64,000 bases of DNA from the NCBI RefSeq assembly GCF_900112795.1, contig NZ_FONA01000015.1:43470-107469 (forward strand). The letters are read 5' to 3'. The notes beneath the pieces were generated by a model that did not search any database, was not told the origin of the DNA, and worked only from the letters and a program-made list of their open reading frames with translations. Shown here in pieces: positions 46,931 through 57,899 of the stretch. Source of the DNA: Thermophagus xiamenensis. Its GTDB lineage: Bacteria > Bacteroidota > Bacteroidia > Bacteroidales > Marinilabiliaceae. Made by a program: the position numbers and the translations under genes. Position 1 is the first letter of the stretch. Every line of letters begins with the position of its first letter.

Positions 46931-49900
46931 ATTTCAATTCCACTATGGTTCGATTGAAGCTTATCCGGTGCCTTCAATGCCCCGGCAATAGGTTCATATT
47001 TCAATTCCACTATGGTTCGATTGAAGCATTTAAAAAAATTCTGGAAGACCGTGAATATATATATTTCAATTCCACTATGGTTCGATTGAAGCAGCCTTTC
47101 GGCTTCTTCTTTCTTTCGTTTTTCCTGCTATTTCAATTCCACTATGGTTCGATTGAAGCACTCATCACCCCTGGCCACTATGCCCTCTATTTCTGATTTC
47201 AATTCCACTATGGTTCGATTGAAGCAGCAAAAGCAGATGAGCTGCTTGTAGATATTGTGCATTTCAATTCCACTATGGTTCGATTGAAGCTGAGATAAGC
47301 AAACGGGAAAAAGCTTTATTTGCTTATTTCAATTCCACTATGGTTCGATTGAAGCAAGCGTATTCCATCCCTGCCACCCCAACAAGTCTGTAACATTTCA
47401 ATTCCACTATGGTTCGATTGAAGCCCTGTCTTTTGTTTCATTAATTAAATCATTCAATTCATTTCAATTCCACTATGGTTCGATTGAAGCAAGTCCGGAA
47501 ATACTTTTGTTATCAATCTGCAAAATTTCAATTCCACTATGGTTCGATTGAAGCATCTATGTTCCAATTGAGCAGTTCAGAAAAGGTGTATTTCAATTCC
47601 ACTATGGTTCGATTGAAGCTAGCCTTGCATGGTTAACAAAATGTATATTACAGCAATTTCAATTCCACTATGGTTCGATTGAAGCGCAATGCGGCGGCGT
47701 TGGTTCCTGAAGTGGGCACATATTTCAATTCCACTATGGTTCGATTGAAGCCTTGTCATCAAGAGTAAGTGCCATCAGTATTTCTTATTTCAATTCCACT
47801 ATGGTTCGATTGAAGCAAATTAAGCATCGTTTTAGCACTTTGCATTAAATATTTCAATTCCACTATGGTTCGATTGAAGCAGGCTTTAATCCTCTTATGA
47901 TATTAAGCCAGCAGACATTTCAATTCCACTATGGTTCGATTGAAGCCATAATTTAATCTCCATAACAACCATAATTCTCAGATAAATTTCAATTCCACTA
48001 TGGTTCGATTGAAGCTTATCGCAGGTATAGCAGCTCTCGCTGCTGGCATAATTATTTCAATTCCACTATGGTTCGATTGAAGCAAATTAAGCATCGTTTT
48101 AGCACTTTGCATTAAATATTTCAATTCCACTATGGTTCGATTGAAGCATAATACAAAAATTGAAACAGAAATTGGCGATGAAAAATTTCAATTCCACTAT
48201 GGTTCGATTGAAGCTTGGTAGCCATATAGCTGAATGCGAGACCAACTTATTTCAATTCCACTATGGTTCGATTGAAGCCTGGAAATCTTTCATTGCATCC
48301 CGATTTAGAAAAAATTTCAATTCCACTATGGTTCGATTGAAGCAACCACCTTCCCATGATATCCGTCCCAGTCCATCTCTTTATTTCAATTCCACTATGG
48401 TTCGATTGAAGCTGTCTATATGTGTTTTTTATAGACGAGTACATCAATTTCAATTCCACTATGGTTCGATTGAAGCATATTGAAGGAAAGCTTAGAACCC
48501 GTTCATACGAACATTTCAATTCCACTATGGTTCGATTGAAGCCAGCTTTTACTTTTTTTAGCGTAGTCCTTTTTTTTATTTCAATTCCACTATGGTTCGA
48601 TTGAAGCAGAATATGAATATGCCAAAGAAAATTTCTTACATATTTCAATTCCACTATGGTTCGATTGAAGCAAGAAAGTAAAATCACAATTATCATCTTC
48701 TTATTACATTTCAATTCCACTATGGTTCGATTGAAGCACCAGGACCTTGATAGCCAAGATCCCTTATTGGATTTCAATTCCACTATGGTTCGATTGAAGC
48801 AAACTGCCGAAGAACGCATGGCTCAAGAGATGTTATTTCAATTCCACTATGGTTCGATTGAAGCAGAATGCAATTAACTACATCTTTTGCCTGGTTTTAT
48901 TTCAATTCCACTATGGTTCGATTGAAGCTCCTTGTAAGATTAATAACACCAAGAGCGGCAGTAATTTCAATTCCACTATGGTTCGATTGAAGCGGCTTTG
49001 CACCAATAGAAAAGAAATGCCCCGCATCAATTTCAATTCCACTATGGTTCGATTGAAGCTCGAGGCCTTTTTGTTGTAATAAAGCTTCAACGTGTCATTT
49101 CAATTCCACTATGGTTCGATTGAAGCAAAGTTGCTTTTCAAAAGCTTTAACGTCAAAGGGTATTTCAATTCCACTATGGTTCGATTGAAGCGTCTATGCC
49201 GGCAAGTACTCTTAACGAGCTTATTGATTTCAATTCCACTATGGTTCGATTGAAGCATCGAAACAGACTGATTACTTAAAGGATTTGATTGATATTTCAA
49301 TTCCACTATGGTTCGATTGAAGCAATTATCCGTTATCAATGATTTAAAGGATATACAAATTTCAATTCCACTATGGTTCGATTGAAGCTCCTAAGAAAAA
49401 ATCAACTACCACCAAAGAACGCATTTCAATTCCACTATGGTTCGATTGAAGCATTCAGGCTATTCCGCAAACAGGTCAACGGAGACTATTTCAATTCCAC
49501 TATGGTTCGATTGAAGCTAAAAAGATGGTCTTTTTCATAGCTAAAAAATTTATTTCAATTCCACTATGGTTCGATTGAAGCAAACCGTTTCCAGTCATCC
49601 ACGACGTAGAAACGTAATTTCAATTCCACTATGGTTCGATTGAAGCCCTATTACATTAAAGCCAAAATTAAATGCAAAATTATTTCAATTCCACTATGGT
49701 TCGATTGAAGCTATTGACCATAACCAATATCAAAAAGATCTTGCTGCATTTCAATTCCACTATGGTTCGATTGAAGCACTGCAAGCAAAGTCAATAAATG
49801 ATCTTTGCATACAATATTTCAATTCCACTATGGTTCGATTGAAGCAACGGGGCTTACTATATGATGCCTGTAGCTCTCAATATTTCAATTCCACTATGGT

Positions 49901-52731
49901 TCGATTGAAGCCCCAATCACAATCCTTTTCCTCTTTCTTTAATAAATTTCAATTCCACTATGGTTCGATTGAAGCTAGTTCGCTCCACCACGTGAATTTT
50001 CAAGTATCACTATTTCAATTCCACTATGGTTCGATTGAAGCTCAATACCTTTCCTTTCTACGTCTTCCTTAATGAATTTCAATTCCACTATGGTTCGATT
50101 GAAGCATATTACCAAAGGTAACAGTAAAAAATACCTGAATAGGATTTCAATTCCACTATGGTTCGATTGAAGCTATGGCAGCGCATTAGTAAGATACTAC
50201 AACGGTAGATTTCAATTCCACTATGGTTCGATTGAAGCACACAGACTCATTATCAATGAGAGGCGAGTAGTCAAATTTCAATTCCACTATGGTTCGATTG
50301 AAGCAAGAATACGACCCACAGGTAATTATCAGGAAAGCAAATTTCAATTCCACTATGGTTCGATTGAAGCAATGCTGGAATCGTGAAAGAAGGTACGTTA
50401 TCTTCATTTCAATTCCACTATGGTTCGATTGAAGCAATTACCACCAACAATTCCACCAGAAGCAAATTTTATTTCAATTCCACTATGGTTCGATTGAAGC
50501 TGTACGCACTTGCCCGATACCGGTTGTAATAGCATATTTCAATTCCACTATGGTTCGATTGAAGCGCATCATCTCTTTTATCACAATAGTAATGTTTCTT
50601 ATTTCAATTCCACTATGGTTCGATTGAAGCAAGACCGCAAGTCCGAGAATTAGCCAAATACAAGCATTTCAATTCCACTATGGTTCGATTGAAGCTCCCA
50701 TTCTGTTATGTCTTCTTCTGGTATATCTACCATTTCAATTCCACTATGGTTCGATTGAAGCAAATCCTGTTTTCTTTCCTTCTTGATCATCATTTTCTAT
50801 TTCAATTCCACTATGGTTCGATTGAAGCAGGGATCAACTATAATGGTAAGAACACATTACTGGAAATTTCAATTCCACTATGGTTCGATTGAAGCATCCA
50901 GAAGTAAATAGTTTAAATTAATATTCAAAATTTCAATTCCACTATGGTTCGATTGAAGCTAACAATTCTAGTATAGATGTCTTTAATTGCAAGGTGATTT
51001 CAATTCCACTATGGTTCGATTGAAGCTTTATTTAATTTATACAAATTAAATAGTGATTTGTTAATTTCAATTCCACTATGGTTCGATTGAAGCATATCCG
51101 CATGCCTCAAAGTCCATTTCCTCTATTGATTTCAATTCCACTATGGTTCGATTGAAGCTTAATAAAAGAAACCTTAGACGAATAAAATTTATTAAATTTC
51201 AATTCCACTATGGTTCGATTGAAGCCTCTGTGAACAGAAAAGCAATCCTCACCATCTTTTATTTCAATTCCACTATGGTTCGATTGAAGCTTTATTTAAT
51301 TTATATGAATTAAATAGTGATTTGTTAATTTCAATTCCACTATGGTTCGATTGAAGCCAGGTACCTTCTAACCATACAAGCATTTGATTTTGTAATTTCA
51401 ATTCCACTATGGTTCGATTGAAGCTTATGCGCTTTCTTTTTTGCTCTTTTGAATTGCCATTTCAATTCCACTATGGTTCGATTGAAGCTCCTTGACGGTT
51501 CTCAATGCCCATAGAGCGGGCATATTTCAATTCCACTATGGTTCGATTGAAGCACTCTGCCTGAAAAAAATCAATGTGAACCCACGTATTTCAATTCCAC
51601 TATGGTTCGATTGAAGCCCTTGAGCTCAAGCCGGCTCAATTTGCTTCAAAATATTTCAATTCCACTATGGTTCGATTGAAGCAAAAATATGTAATTGATG
51701 AAAACACATGTATTAAATTTCAATTCCACTATGGTTCGATTGAAGCTAGTTTTTGCAGTATTCCAAAGTCTCCTTAAATCCTTATTTCAATTCCACTATG
51801 GTTCGATTGAAGCAAATTGAGAAACAATTTCCACTAGTCATTATAATGATTTCAATTCCACTATGGTTCGATTGAAGCTTTAGAATATGTACACGCATAA
51901 AGTAATTTATTCGCAATTTCAATTCCACTATGGTTCGATTGAAGCTTCCCAATCCTTGACCGAAAAAACCTCTTTGTATATTTCAATTCCACTATGGTTC
52001 GATTGAAGCAATAGAAGACCACGAGGGAGAATATACAGGCAATTATTTCAATTCCACTATGGTTCGATTGAAGCCTTACTACCCAGATAAGAATTGGGTA
52101 AAAACTGAAGCATTTCAATTCCACTATGGTTCGATTGAAGCACCCAATACATAAACAATAATAAAAAGAAGCACCAATTTCAATTCCACTATGGTTCGAT
52201 TGAAGCATTTATCGCCTGACAAAAGAGAAAAGTTTTTTAAATTTCAATTCCACTATGGTTCGATTGAAGCTAAATTCCTTTATTGTATCAATAGAACCAT
52301 CGTCGTATTTCAATTCCACTATGGTTCGATTGAAGCAAGACAACGACATAAAACAACTCGCCGAAGAAATATTTCAATTCCACTATGGTTCGATTGAAGC
52401 CCCGACCGGTTTAGGGTAGTCATTGAAGCAAGAATATTTCAATTCCACTATGGTTCGATTGAAGCGGAAAAGACAATCTGCACCTGGAAGCAGAACGACA
52501 ATATTTCAATTCCACTATGGTTCGATTGAAGCCGCCTAATGGCCGTTAATTAAGTTGATAGTGATAAGATTTCAATTCCACTATGGTTCGATTGAAGCTT
52601 GTAAGCAAAAAAAGGATGAAACGGTTTACACTCCCATTTCAATTCCACTATGGTTCGATTGAAGCTGCTAGTTCCACGATTCAAGTCTTTGTTAGGAGTG
52701 TATTTCAATTCCACTATGGTTCGATTGAAGC

Positions 52732-52959
52732 CCGTTGATTGGGTTAAAAAAAATAACGTGTTTACTTGGGATAAAGATAGGTAAATAGATGGATTTAAAG
52801 TAAAGAAAGTCGTCGATATCCAATAATAGAAAATGGTAGGGGGTTCGACAACCTGGTATATGTTGTTGAATTACAGTATGTCAAAGAACATTGGGTGGCG
52901 GGTTGGTTGTTTTTTATTATGCCGGTTTGTTTTGAAAATGATAGACCGACAACTCTTAA
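52732..52959 (-). promoter_or_regulatory. CRISPR leader between cas2 and the array
   Basis: A 228-base AT-rich non-coding stretch between the last intact repeat and the cas2 stop codon. Its position, at the end where repeats are perfect and next to the adaptation genes, fits the leader for a minus-strand array. I found no clear TAnnTTTG box on the minus strand, so transcription may start here by a weak promoter or read through from cas2. Confidence 0.7.
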
Positions 52960-53223
52960 TTATATAAAATTATCGATATCAGAGCGTTCCACTCCAATAA
53001 TTTCTTTGTCGAGCCACTTCTCCTGACGAGTTTTAAAGATAATCAAACTATCGGAATCCGGGTCCATTATTTTCATTGCCTTGAGCTTTAATTCCGTGAG
53101 TTTAACTTCCGATATCTCTCCTTCAAATACCGAGTTCTGAATCCAGTTTAAATACTTACGGCAAAGTTTTAACATTTTGCCTACCCGTTTCTCGCCTATG
53201 TCGTAAACCAATATGATGTACAT
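52960..53223 (-). CDS. cas2: CRISPR adaptation endonuclease Cas2
   Basis: 87 residues, the usual size. The first strand MYIILVYDIGEKRVGKMLK has the conserved Asp at position 8, followed by CRKYLNWIQNSVFEGE and a C-terminal strand. Cas2 bridges two Cas1 dimers in the spacer integrase. It is the last gene of the operon, and the array leader follows. A word-repeat gap of 128 bases separates it from cas1, where most loci have a few bases. Confidence 0.95.
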   Translation of the reverse strand: MYIILVYDIGEKRVGKMLKLCRKYLNWIQNSVFEGEISEVKLTELKLKAMKIMDPDSDSLIIFKTRQEKWLDKEIIGVERSDIDNFI

Positions 53224-53260
53224 ATTTTATAGATTATTAGATGATAGATTTTAAGATGAA

Positions 53261-53345
53261 TCAATCCCCGCAATCACTCCAATCTCATCAATCTCATCAA
53301 TCTCCTCAATCCCCCCAACCCCCTCAATCTCATCAATCTTTCCAC
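53261..53345. repeat. tandem CAATCTCAT-type word repeat between cas1 and cas2
   Basis: About nine degenerate copies of a 9-base word (CAATCTCAT, CAATCTCCT, CAATCCCCC). They fill most of the gap between the cas1 stop and the cas2 start. Confidence 0.85.
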
Positions 53346-53351
53346 ACCCCT

Positions 53352-54356
53352 CTACCACCACATTTTAAATGGTTTGTACTCATCTATCCCCAGGATGTGT
53401 TTTTGCAACTTGTAGCATTCCAGCTTTAAAAGATGTTTATAGCTCACCGACCGGTTCAGAGTGCGGTGCTTAATGGTTTCGGTAAGTCGCTCTTCAAAAG
53501 CTTTTACAAAGATTTTTTTGCCCTGTGGATTAAGGATAACTCGGTTAACTGCTTCTTCGAAATGGCGACTTTGCAGCTCTTTTTTGTTTAATAGTTTAAA
53601 AATAACTCTGTCAACCAGTAATGGTTTAAAAACCTCGGCCAGGTCGAGTGACAGTGAATAACGGCGGTCGCCGGGCTGGTGAAGGAAACTCACCGTAGGG
53701 TTGAGTTGGGTTTGATGAATAGCCCGAAGGGCCTGACTGTAACACATCATGTTGCCAAACGATATTAAGGCATTAACCTCGTTGTGCGGCGGACGATAGC
53801 TGCGACCACCCATGCTGAAGTCGTTTATGATAAGTTCAAACGCTTCGTAGTAATTCTTGCGGATATTTCCTTCGATACCCATCAGTTCATCAATGGCAGT
53901 GGTTTGAGTGATGCATTTCTGATAGCCTTCAATAATTTCAATTATCGGTTCCAGGTCTTTCCCTCTATTGTTGTAGTAACGCAGGTTTTTAATCATATTA
54001 TGGGCCGCCCCTGTGAGTATTTGTTGTGCAATGGTCTGTCTTGTTTTGGGGTTTTGCTGTGCCTTTACCTGAGCAATTAGCATTTTGCCCGAAAGCAATC
54101 CGTCGCGCGGCATAAACGAGCCGGTGTAATTCTCATAATAGTCGAAAAAATGAACCGGTATTTGCTGCTGTCCCAGAAAATTATACAACGCCGCATTAGC
54201 ATCGAGGCTTCCAAAACAGTAGAGCTCTTCGATGTTTTCCACCGGAAGATACCGAGGCTTTTGTTCGCGCCCTTCCTCATCATATGCCACAAACATCAGG
54301 GTGTTGTCTTTCCGTGAAAGTCGGCCCGGATTGAAAAGGTAGTAGGTTTTTTTCAT
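53352..54356 (-). CDS. cas1: CRISPR integrase Cas1 (type I-B)
   Basis: 334 residues. N-terminal beta part ([44 protein letters not shown]), then the catalytic domain with the metal-binding Glu in [17 protein letters not shown], the His in [12 protein letters not shown] and the Asp in [20 protein letters not shown]. Cas1 inserts new spacers at the leader-repeat junction together with Cas2. It starts at the ATG at 54356, just past a word-repeat tract. Confidence 0.96.
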   Translation of the reverse strand: MKKTYYLFNPGRLSRKDNTLMFVAYDEEGREQKPRYLPVENIEELYCFGSLDANAALYNFLGQQQIPVHFFDYYENYTGSFMPRDGLLSGKMLIAQVKAQQNPKTRQTIAQQILTGAAHNMIKNLRYYNNRGKDLEPIIEIIEGYQKCITQTTAIDELMGIEGNIRKNYYEAFELIINDFSMGGRSYRPPHNEVNALISFGNMMCYSQALRAIHQTQLNPTVSFLHQPGDRRYSLSLDLAEVFKPLLVDRVIFKLLNKKELQSRHFEEAVNRVILNPQGKKIFVKAFEERLTETIKHRTLNRSVSYKHLLKLECYKLQKHILGIDEYKPFKMWW

Positions 54357-54381
54357 GAGGCTTTGGTTTTGGTTGATTGAG

Positions 54382-54466
54382 AATGTGCTAATGTGCTGAT
54401 TTGCTGATATGCTAATGTGTTAATGTGCTAATTTGCTGATATGCTAATGTGCTAATTTGCTAATGA
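54382..54466. repeat. GCTAATGTG-type word repeat, left flank of the four-helix-bundle gene
   Basis: About ten degenerate 8-9 base words (GCTAATGTG, GCTGATTT, GCTGATAT). The reverse complement closely resembles the tract at 54929-54965 on the other side of the gene, so the two form an inverted pair. Confidence 0.8.
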
Positions 54467-54471
54467 TATTT

Positions 54472-54828
54472 TTAATTGCCAGCCTGATTTTTCTGGGCGG
54501 TGCTAATAATCTTGCTTAATAATTTTTGAATTGAAATTAGTTGAGGAAACAAAGACTCTGTTGATGGATAGCTTTTGCATTTATTACATAGAGTTAGCCA
54601 ATATTCTGTTTCGGATGCTTCCTTGGCTGCTATTTTAAGTTTATGAATAAAGTCAGACCGACTTTCCGATGATTGCGCTTCATGTATATTGGCACCAATG
54701 GATGTCCCGCTACGTAATAATTGCCTGGCAATGACATATTTCTTTTGTCTTTCCAGTTCTTCGCAAAAATCTATGATTGCTAATGCAAAATCAATGCTCT
54801 TTTGCAATATTACATTTTTATTTTCCAT
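54472..54828 (-). CDS. four-helix-bundle protein (23S rRNA intervening-sequence type) inserted in the cas operon
   Basis: 118 residues, four predicted helices. The pattern FALAIIDFCEEL, QLLRSGTSIGANIHEAQSSES, FIHKLKIAAKEASETEYWLTL is the signature of the S23/TIGR02436 family, best known from intervening sequences in 23S rRNA genes and structurally like the Avd protein of diversity-generating retroelements. These pentameric proteins bind nucleic acid, but a cellular role is not established. It sits between cas4 and cas1 and is flanked on both sides by word repeats in inverted orientation, so it looks like a later insertion and not a cas gene. Confidence 0.9.
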   Translation of the reverse strand: MENKNVILQKSIDFALAIIDFCEELERQKKYVIARQLLRSGTSIGANIHEAQSSESRSDFIHKLKIAAKEASETEYWLTLCNKCKSYPSTESLFPQLISIQKLLSKIISTAQKNQAGN

Positions 54829-54928
54829 GTTAATTTATTCATTTTAAAACCATTGGTACTATCAATCTGTGGTATTTGTTAAGTCGCTATAATTAAGATG
54901 ATTATATAAAATATGTAATACTTGAATA

Positions 54929-54965
54929 TATTAGCACATCAACACATCAGCACATCAACACATTA
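54929..54965. repeat. TTAGCACATC-type word repeat, right flank of the four-helix-bundle gene
   Basis: Four copies of an 8-9 base word (AGCACATC, AACACATC) that runs into the cas4 stop codon. It is in inverted orientation relative to the tract at 54382-54466. The rest of the gap 54829-54928 is plain AT-rich sequence. Confidence 0.8.
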
Positions 54966-55469
54966 TATCTCACTCGCATAACAAAAGTCATAATAGCTAC
55001 AGCTTTTGCACTTGGGTTTGTTGAGAACCGGGGGACATTCATCCTGATGAATCAATGCATCTATTTTTTTTAAAAGTACTCGAATGTATGCCCGGTCTGA
55101 ATCGGTTAACATCACCTCTTCCGTTTTTCGTTCTTTGGGGTATTCCAAAATTCCTGATACATCGTGAGTGCCTGCTCGTTCAAAAATAAAAAGGTAATAT
55201 TTTAGCTGCCACACATGCGATTCATGTTCTTTTCTTGACTTCTTTATTTCATGGATTACATGTTGGTGTTGGTCATAAAAATCTATTTTAATGCCATCCA
55301 ATTCTATTTCCTTAAATCGGTCACTCCTTTGTGGATACGTGTTCTCATGAATCATTTTACCCTCATAAACCAGATCGCTTGAGTGCTCCATATGTATATC
55401 ATTGGCAAATAGCCATAATTTACGGTGACATACCAGATAGTAGTTGAAATGTGTTCCCGTGATGCTCAT
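54963..55469 (-). CDS. cas4: CRISPR-associated exonuclease Cas4
   Basis: 168 residues from the ATG at 55469 (MSITGTHFNYYLVCHRKLWLF), which is where typical I-B Cas4 proteins begin. The frame is open to a GTG at 55583, giving 38 extra residues without family likeness. The four iron-sulfur Cys are visible: one in LVCHRK and three in CKSCSYYDFC. The RecB-type nuclease residues lie in DGIKIDFYD and HEIKKSRKEHESHVWQLKYYL. Cas4 trims prespacers and helps select the PAM. Confidence 0.93.
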   Translation of the reverse strand: MSITGTHFNYYLVCHRKLWLFANDIHMEHSSDLVYEGKMIHENTYPQRSDRFKEIELDGIKIDFYDQHQHVIHEIKKSRKEHESHVWQLKYYLFIFERAGTHDVSGILEYPKERKTEEVMLTDSDRAYIRVLLKKIDALIHQDECPPVLNKPKCKSCSYYDFCYASEI

Positions 55470-55599
55470 GATCAATGCGTTTATTTTAATTAATATGGAC
55501 CTGTTAACTGGCGTTTTCATGTTAATTATTCCATTGCGGTACGAGCCTCTATAATTGATTGTAAGAAATGTTTTTTTAATCACCTTAATTTGAAGTTGG

Positions 55600-57876
55600 C
55601 TATAAAAAACTTTCTTCTATGTCTTCTTTTTTCTCGATGTCCAGCAAAAGGCCTAATTCGGAATCATAATTCCTGTTGATAACCAATACTTTTTGTTCTT
55701 TTAATTTGTGTGTTTCAATATTTTCAAAAGCTTCTCTTCTAATATCAATGCCCTCATTATGAAGAAGAGCGTAAAATCGTCTTGAAGAAATTTGAACTTT
55801 CAGGTTTTCCGCTTGAATAAAATTGTTCTTTTCCAACAATTCCCGATAATAACTTAAAAGAGTTGATGGTAACACTTTTACACCATCGAATTGTTCGTAA
55901 AAGTCTTCTTCTTGCTTTTCTGAGTAAATAAATGGCTTTAATTCATTGTTGATGAAGTAGTCGAGTAAAGAAGTGGTCTTGTCAAATTCTTCTTTATCCT
56001 CCAAGTCCCATTCAGGATAAACAAAATCAATCATTTCTTGCAATTCGGATTCTTGTATTATTCCTGAATTTTGGAACTCTTTTTCTTTCAGTATTTGTAT
56101 GGTACGGTCGATTACATTTTTATTCGGGTAGATAAATTTGTCTGCTTCATTTCTGTCTTCGAATACAAAACAGTCACAAATTCCTTTTTGTCTTTTTCTA
56201 TTTACTCGGCCAAATCGTTGTATTAAGGCATCAAGGGGAGCAGGCTCTGTAAAAATTACATCATAGTCTAAATCGAGACTTACTTCAATTGCCTGGGTTC
56301 CTACTAGTAATGTGATATCGTTATTGGAGAGTTGGTGTTCTTTATTTGAACGGTCTTGAGCTGTAAAAGCACTGTGTAATAGTAATTTTTTGGGGGATGA
56401 GAGCTGTTTGTAAACAAGCTGAGCTTGTTTTACCGTATTACATACTACCAAAACTTTTAAATTTTTCTCTAAGTGATTTTGAATCAAAGATAAATTGTCT
56501 CCTAATAAGCCTTTTTTTACAATAATTCTATGTCTGTTGAAAGAATTGTAAAGCTTTTGGTTTGCTTTTAACGAAGTAAAATTGCCAATAGCCGTTTCCA
56601 ATGCTTTTTTTAAAAACGATGGTAATGTTGCTGTCATTATAAAGACTTTGACATCTAAATATTTAGTGGCAAATTTCAGAAGGCTTATGATTTGAGCAAA
56701 AACTTTCGGATTATAGGCATGTATTTCATCAAAAATAAAATAGCCTCCAGCCCATTCAAAAAGATTTTTTTCAAAACCTTTTAAGGCAAAAATATTCTTT
56801 AATAATTGGAATGGTGTAACAATTTTAAATGGGGAAACAAGAGTTCGGAATTGATTTTTTATAATTTCTTTATGCTTTTCATCGACTGAATCGTCATTTT
56901 CAAATTTCGTTTCAATAAAAGCCGATAATTTTCCATGCAATAAACCTATTTTGGCCGGAATTTCTTTTTCCAAACGTTTGAACATAGCATTAATTGAAGC
57001 TACGTAGGGAAGGATATAGAAAACCCGTCCATTACCCGTTTTCTTTAGTTGATTTTGTAACCATAGCAATGACGTTTCTGTTTTTCCGGAACCGGTAGGT
57101 GCTGTAAGGATTGCATTTCCTATCACCGATGAGGCATCCTTCTGGTGTTGGTATAATTTGTAGGTTTGTAAAAACTTAAAATCATCTACACTTAAATTAA
57201 AAATGTTTGTAAATCCTGCTGATGCCAAATGGTCGCATTGCTTAAAAGCACCTGCCAATAACATTAATTTTATTTGCTCTGTTTTATCTTTGAAATGTTT
57301 TCGGGTAAATTCTACCAAAATGCGTTTGGGGTTATGAATGACAGGCTTTAGATGTTGATAGCCAAATTTTTTTAGTAATTCCGAAACAATTTCGACCGGA
57401 ATATTAGTTTCAAATTCTTTTTCAAATGATATAATTTCCTCGGTTCCGCCTAAATCTAATTCGAAATTATCACCATCAGAACCATAACTCTCAATCTTTC
57501 TGATAAGCGTATCAAAATCTTTATGGTGTCCGGCAACTGTTAGATAAACAAGCCATTTTTCACTCAAGTTTAATGATTCGATAAATGGAAGGGCAAAAAG
57601 CTCGTGTCGTTGGTTATTCCACCGATGTTTTTTCCCACGTAATAAGTTTTGAAATTCATTATGAGCTTTCCCTATATCATGAAAAATGATGCTGGTTGTT
57701 AGAATATCCCAAAAATTTTTTGCCGAAGCTAAATTTTCAATTCGAGGAAATGCTTTTTTAAACTTTTCCTTAATTTCCAGAGCCTCTTCAATATGTTCTT
57801 TTATTGTTTGGGGTGGATTTGATTTTGCCAGTGGTCCCATAAGTGTTTGTTTTACCCCTGGCAGGATCTGTTTCAT
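55600..57876 (-). CDS. cas3: CRISPR helicase-nuclease Cas3 (HD + DExD/H helicase)
   Basis: 758 residues. The N-terminal HD nuclease is intact (SIIFHDIGKAHNEF, HD at 66-67; GHHKDF later). The helicase has Walker A LTAPTGSGKTETSL, motif II FDEIHAY, motif III MTATLP and motif VI LIQRFGRVNRKRQKG. Cas3 is recruited by Cascade and degrades the non-target strand. It lies between cas5 and cas4 with short gaps. Confidence 0.96.
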   Translation of the reverse strand: MKQILPGVKQTLMGPLAKSNPPQTIKEHIEEALEIKEKFKKAFPRIENLASAKNFWDILTTSIIFHDIGKAHNEFQNLLRGKKHRWNNQRHELFALPFIESLNLSEKWLVYLTVAGHHKDFDTLIRKIESYGSDGDNFELDLGGTEEIISFEKEFETNIPVEIVSELLKKFGYQHLKPVIHNPKRILVEFTRKHFKDKTEQIKLMLLAGAFKQCDHLASAGFTNIFNLSVDDFKFLQTYKLYQHQKDASSVIGNAILTAPTGSGKTETSLLWLQNQLKKTGNGRVFYILPYVASINAMFKRLEKEIPAKIGLLHGKLSAFIETKFENDDSVDEKHKEIIKNQFRTLVSPFKIVTPFQLLKNIFALKGFEKNLFEWAGGYFIFDEIHAYNPKVFAQIISLLKFATKYLDVKVFIMTATLPSFLKKALETAIGNFTSLKANQKLYNSFNRHRIIVKKGLLGDNLSLIQNHLEKNLKVLVVCNTVKQAQLVYKQLSSPKKLLLHSAFTAQDRSNKEHQLSNNDITLLVGTQAIEVSLDLDYDVIFTEPAPLDALIQRFGRVNRKRQKGICDCFVFEDRNEADKFIYPNKNVIDRTIQILKEKEFQNSGIIQESELQEMIDFVYPEWDLEDKEEFDKTTSLLDYFINNELKPFIYSEKQEEDFYEQFDGVKVLPSTLLSYYRELLEKNNFIQAENLKVQISSRRFYALLHNEGIDIRREAFENIETHKLKEQKVLVINRNYDSELGLLLDIEKKEDIEESFL

Positions 57877-57899
57877 GCCAGGGGTAGTTTAGAAAAAAC

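Larger units (their letters stand above)
34692..52731 (-). CRISPR. very large type I-B CRISPR array, about 275 repeats
   Basis: 30-base repeats separated by spacers of about 34-38 bases; mean period 65.7. Counting repeat ends line by line gave 275 repeats and 274 spacers (error of one or two possible). On the minus strand the repeat starts GCTTCAATCG and ends GGAATTGAAAT, giving an 8-base handle ATTGAAAT of the kind left by Cas6 in I-B systems. The left-most repeat (34692-34721) is degenerate at its minus-strand 3' end, as expected of a trailer end, so the leader is at the right next to cas2. The six left-most repeats have GGTCCG instead of GGTTCG on the plus strand. Frames rich in FNSTMVRLK or FQFHYGSIEA are translations of the repeat. 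Confidence 0.98.

Noticed and set aside
34733..52397. Dozens of open frames of 60-190 codons in the array, rich in FNSTMVRLK, FQFHYGSIEA or NRTIVELK
   Set aside because: They are translations of the CRISPR repeat joined to spacers; frames are kept open only because the repeat lacks stops in those phases.
34692..52731. Self-targeting spacers against genes in this window
   Set aside because: I saw none by eye, but a systematic match of all spacers was not possible, so no claim is made.
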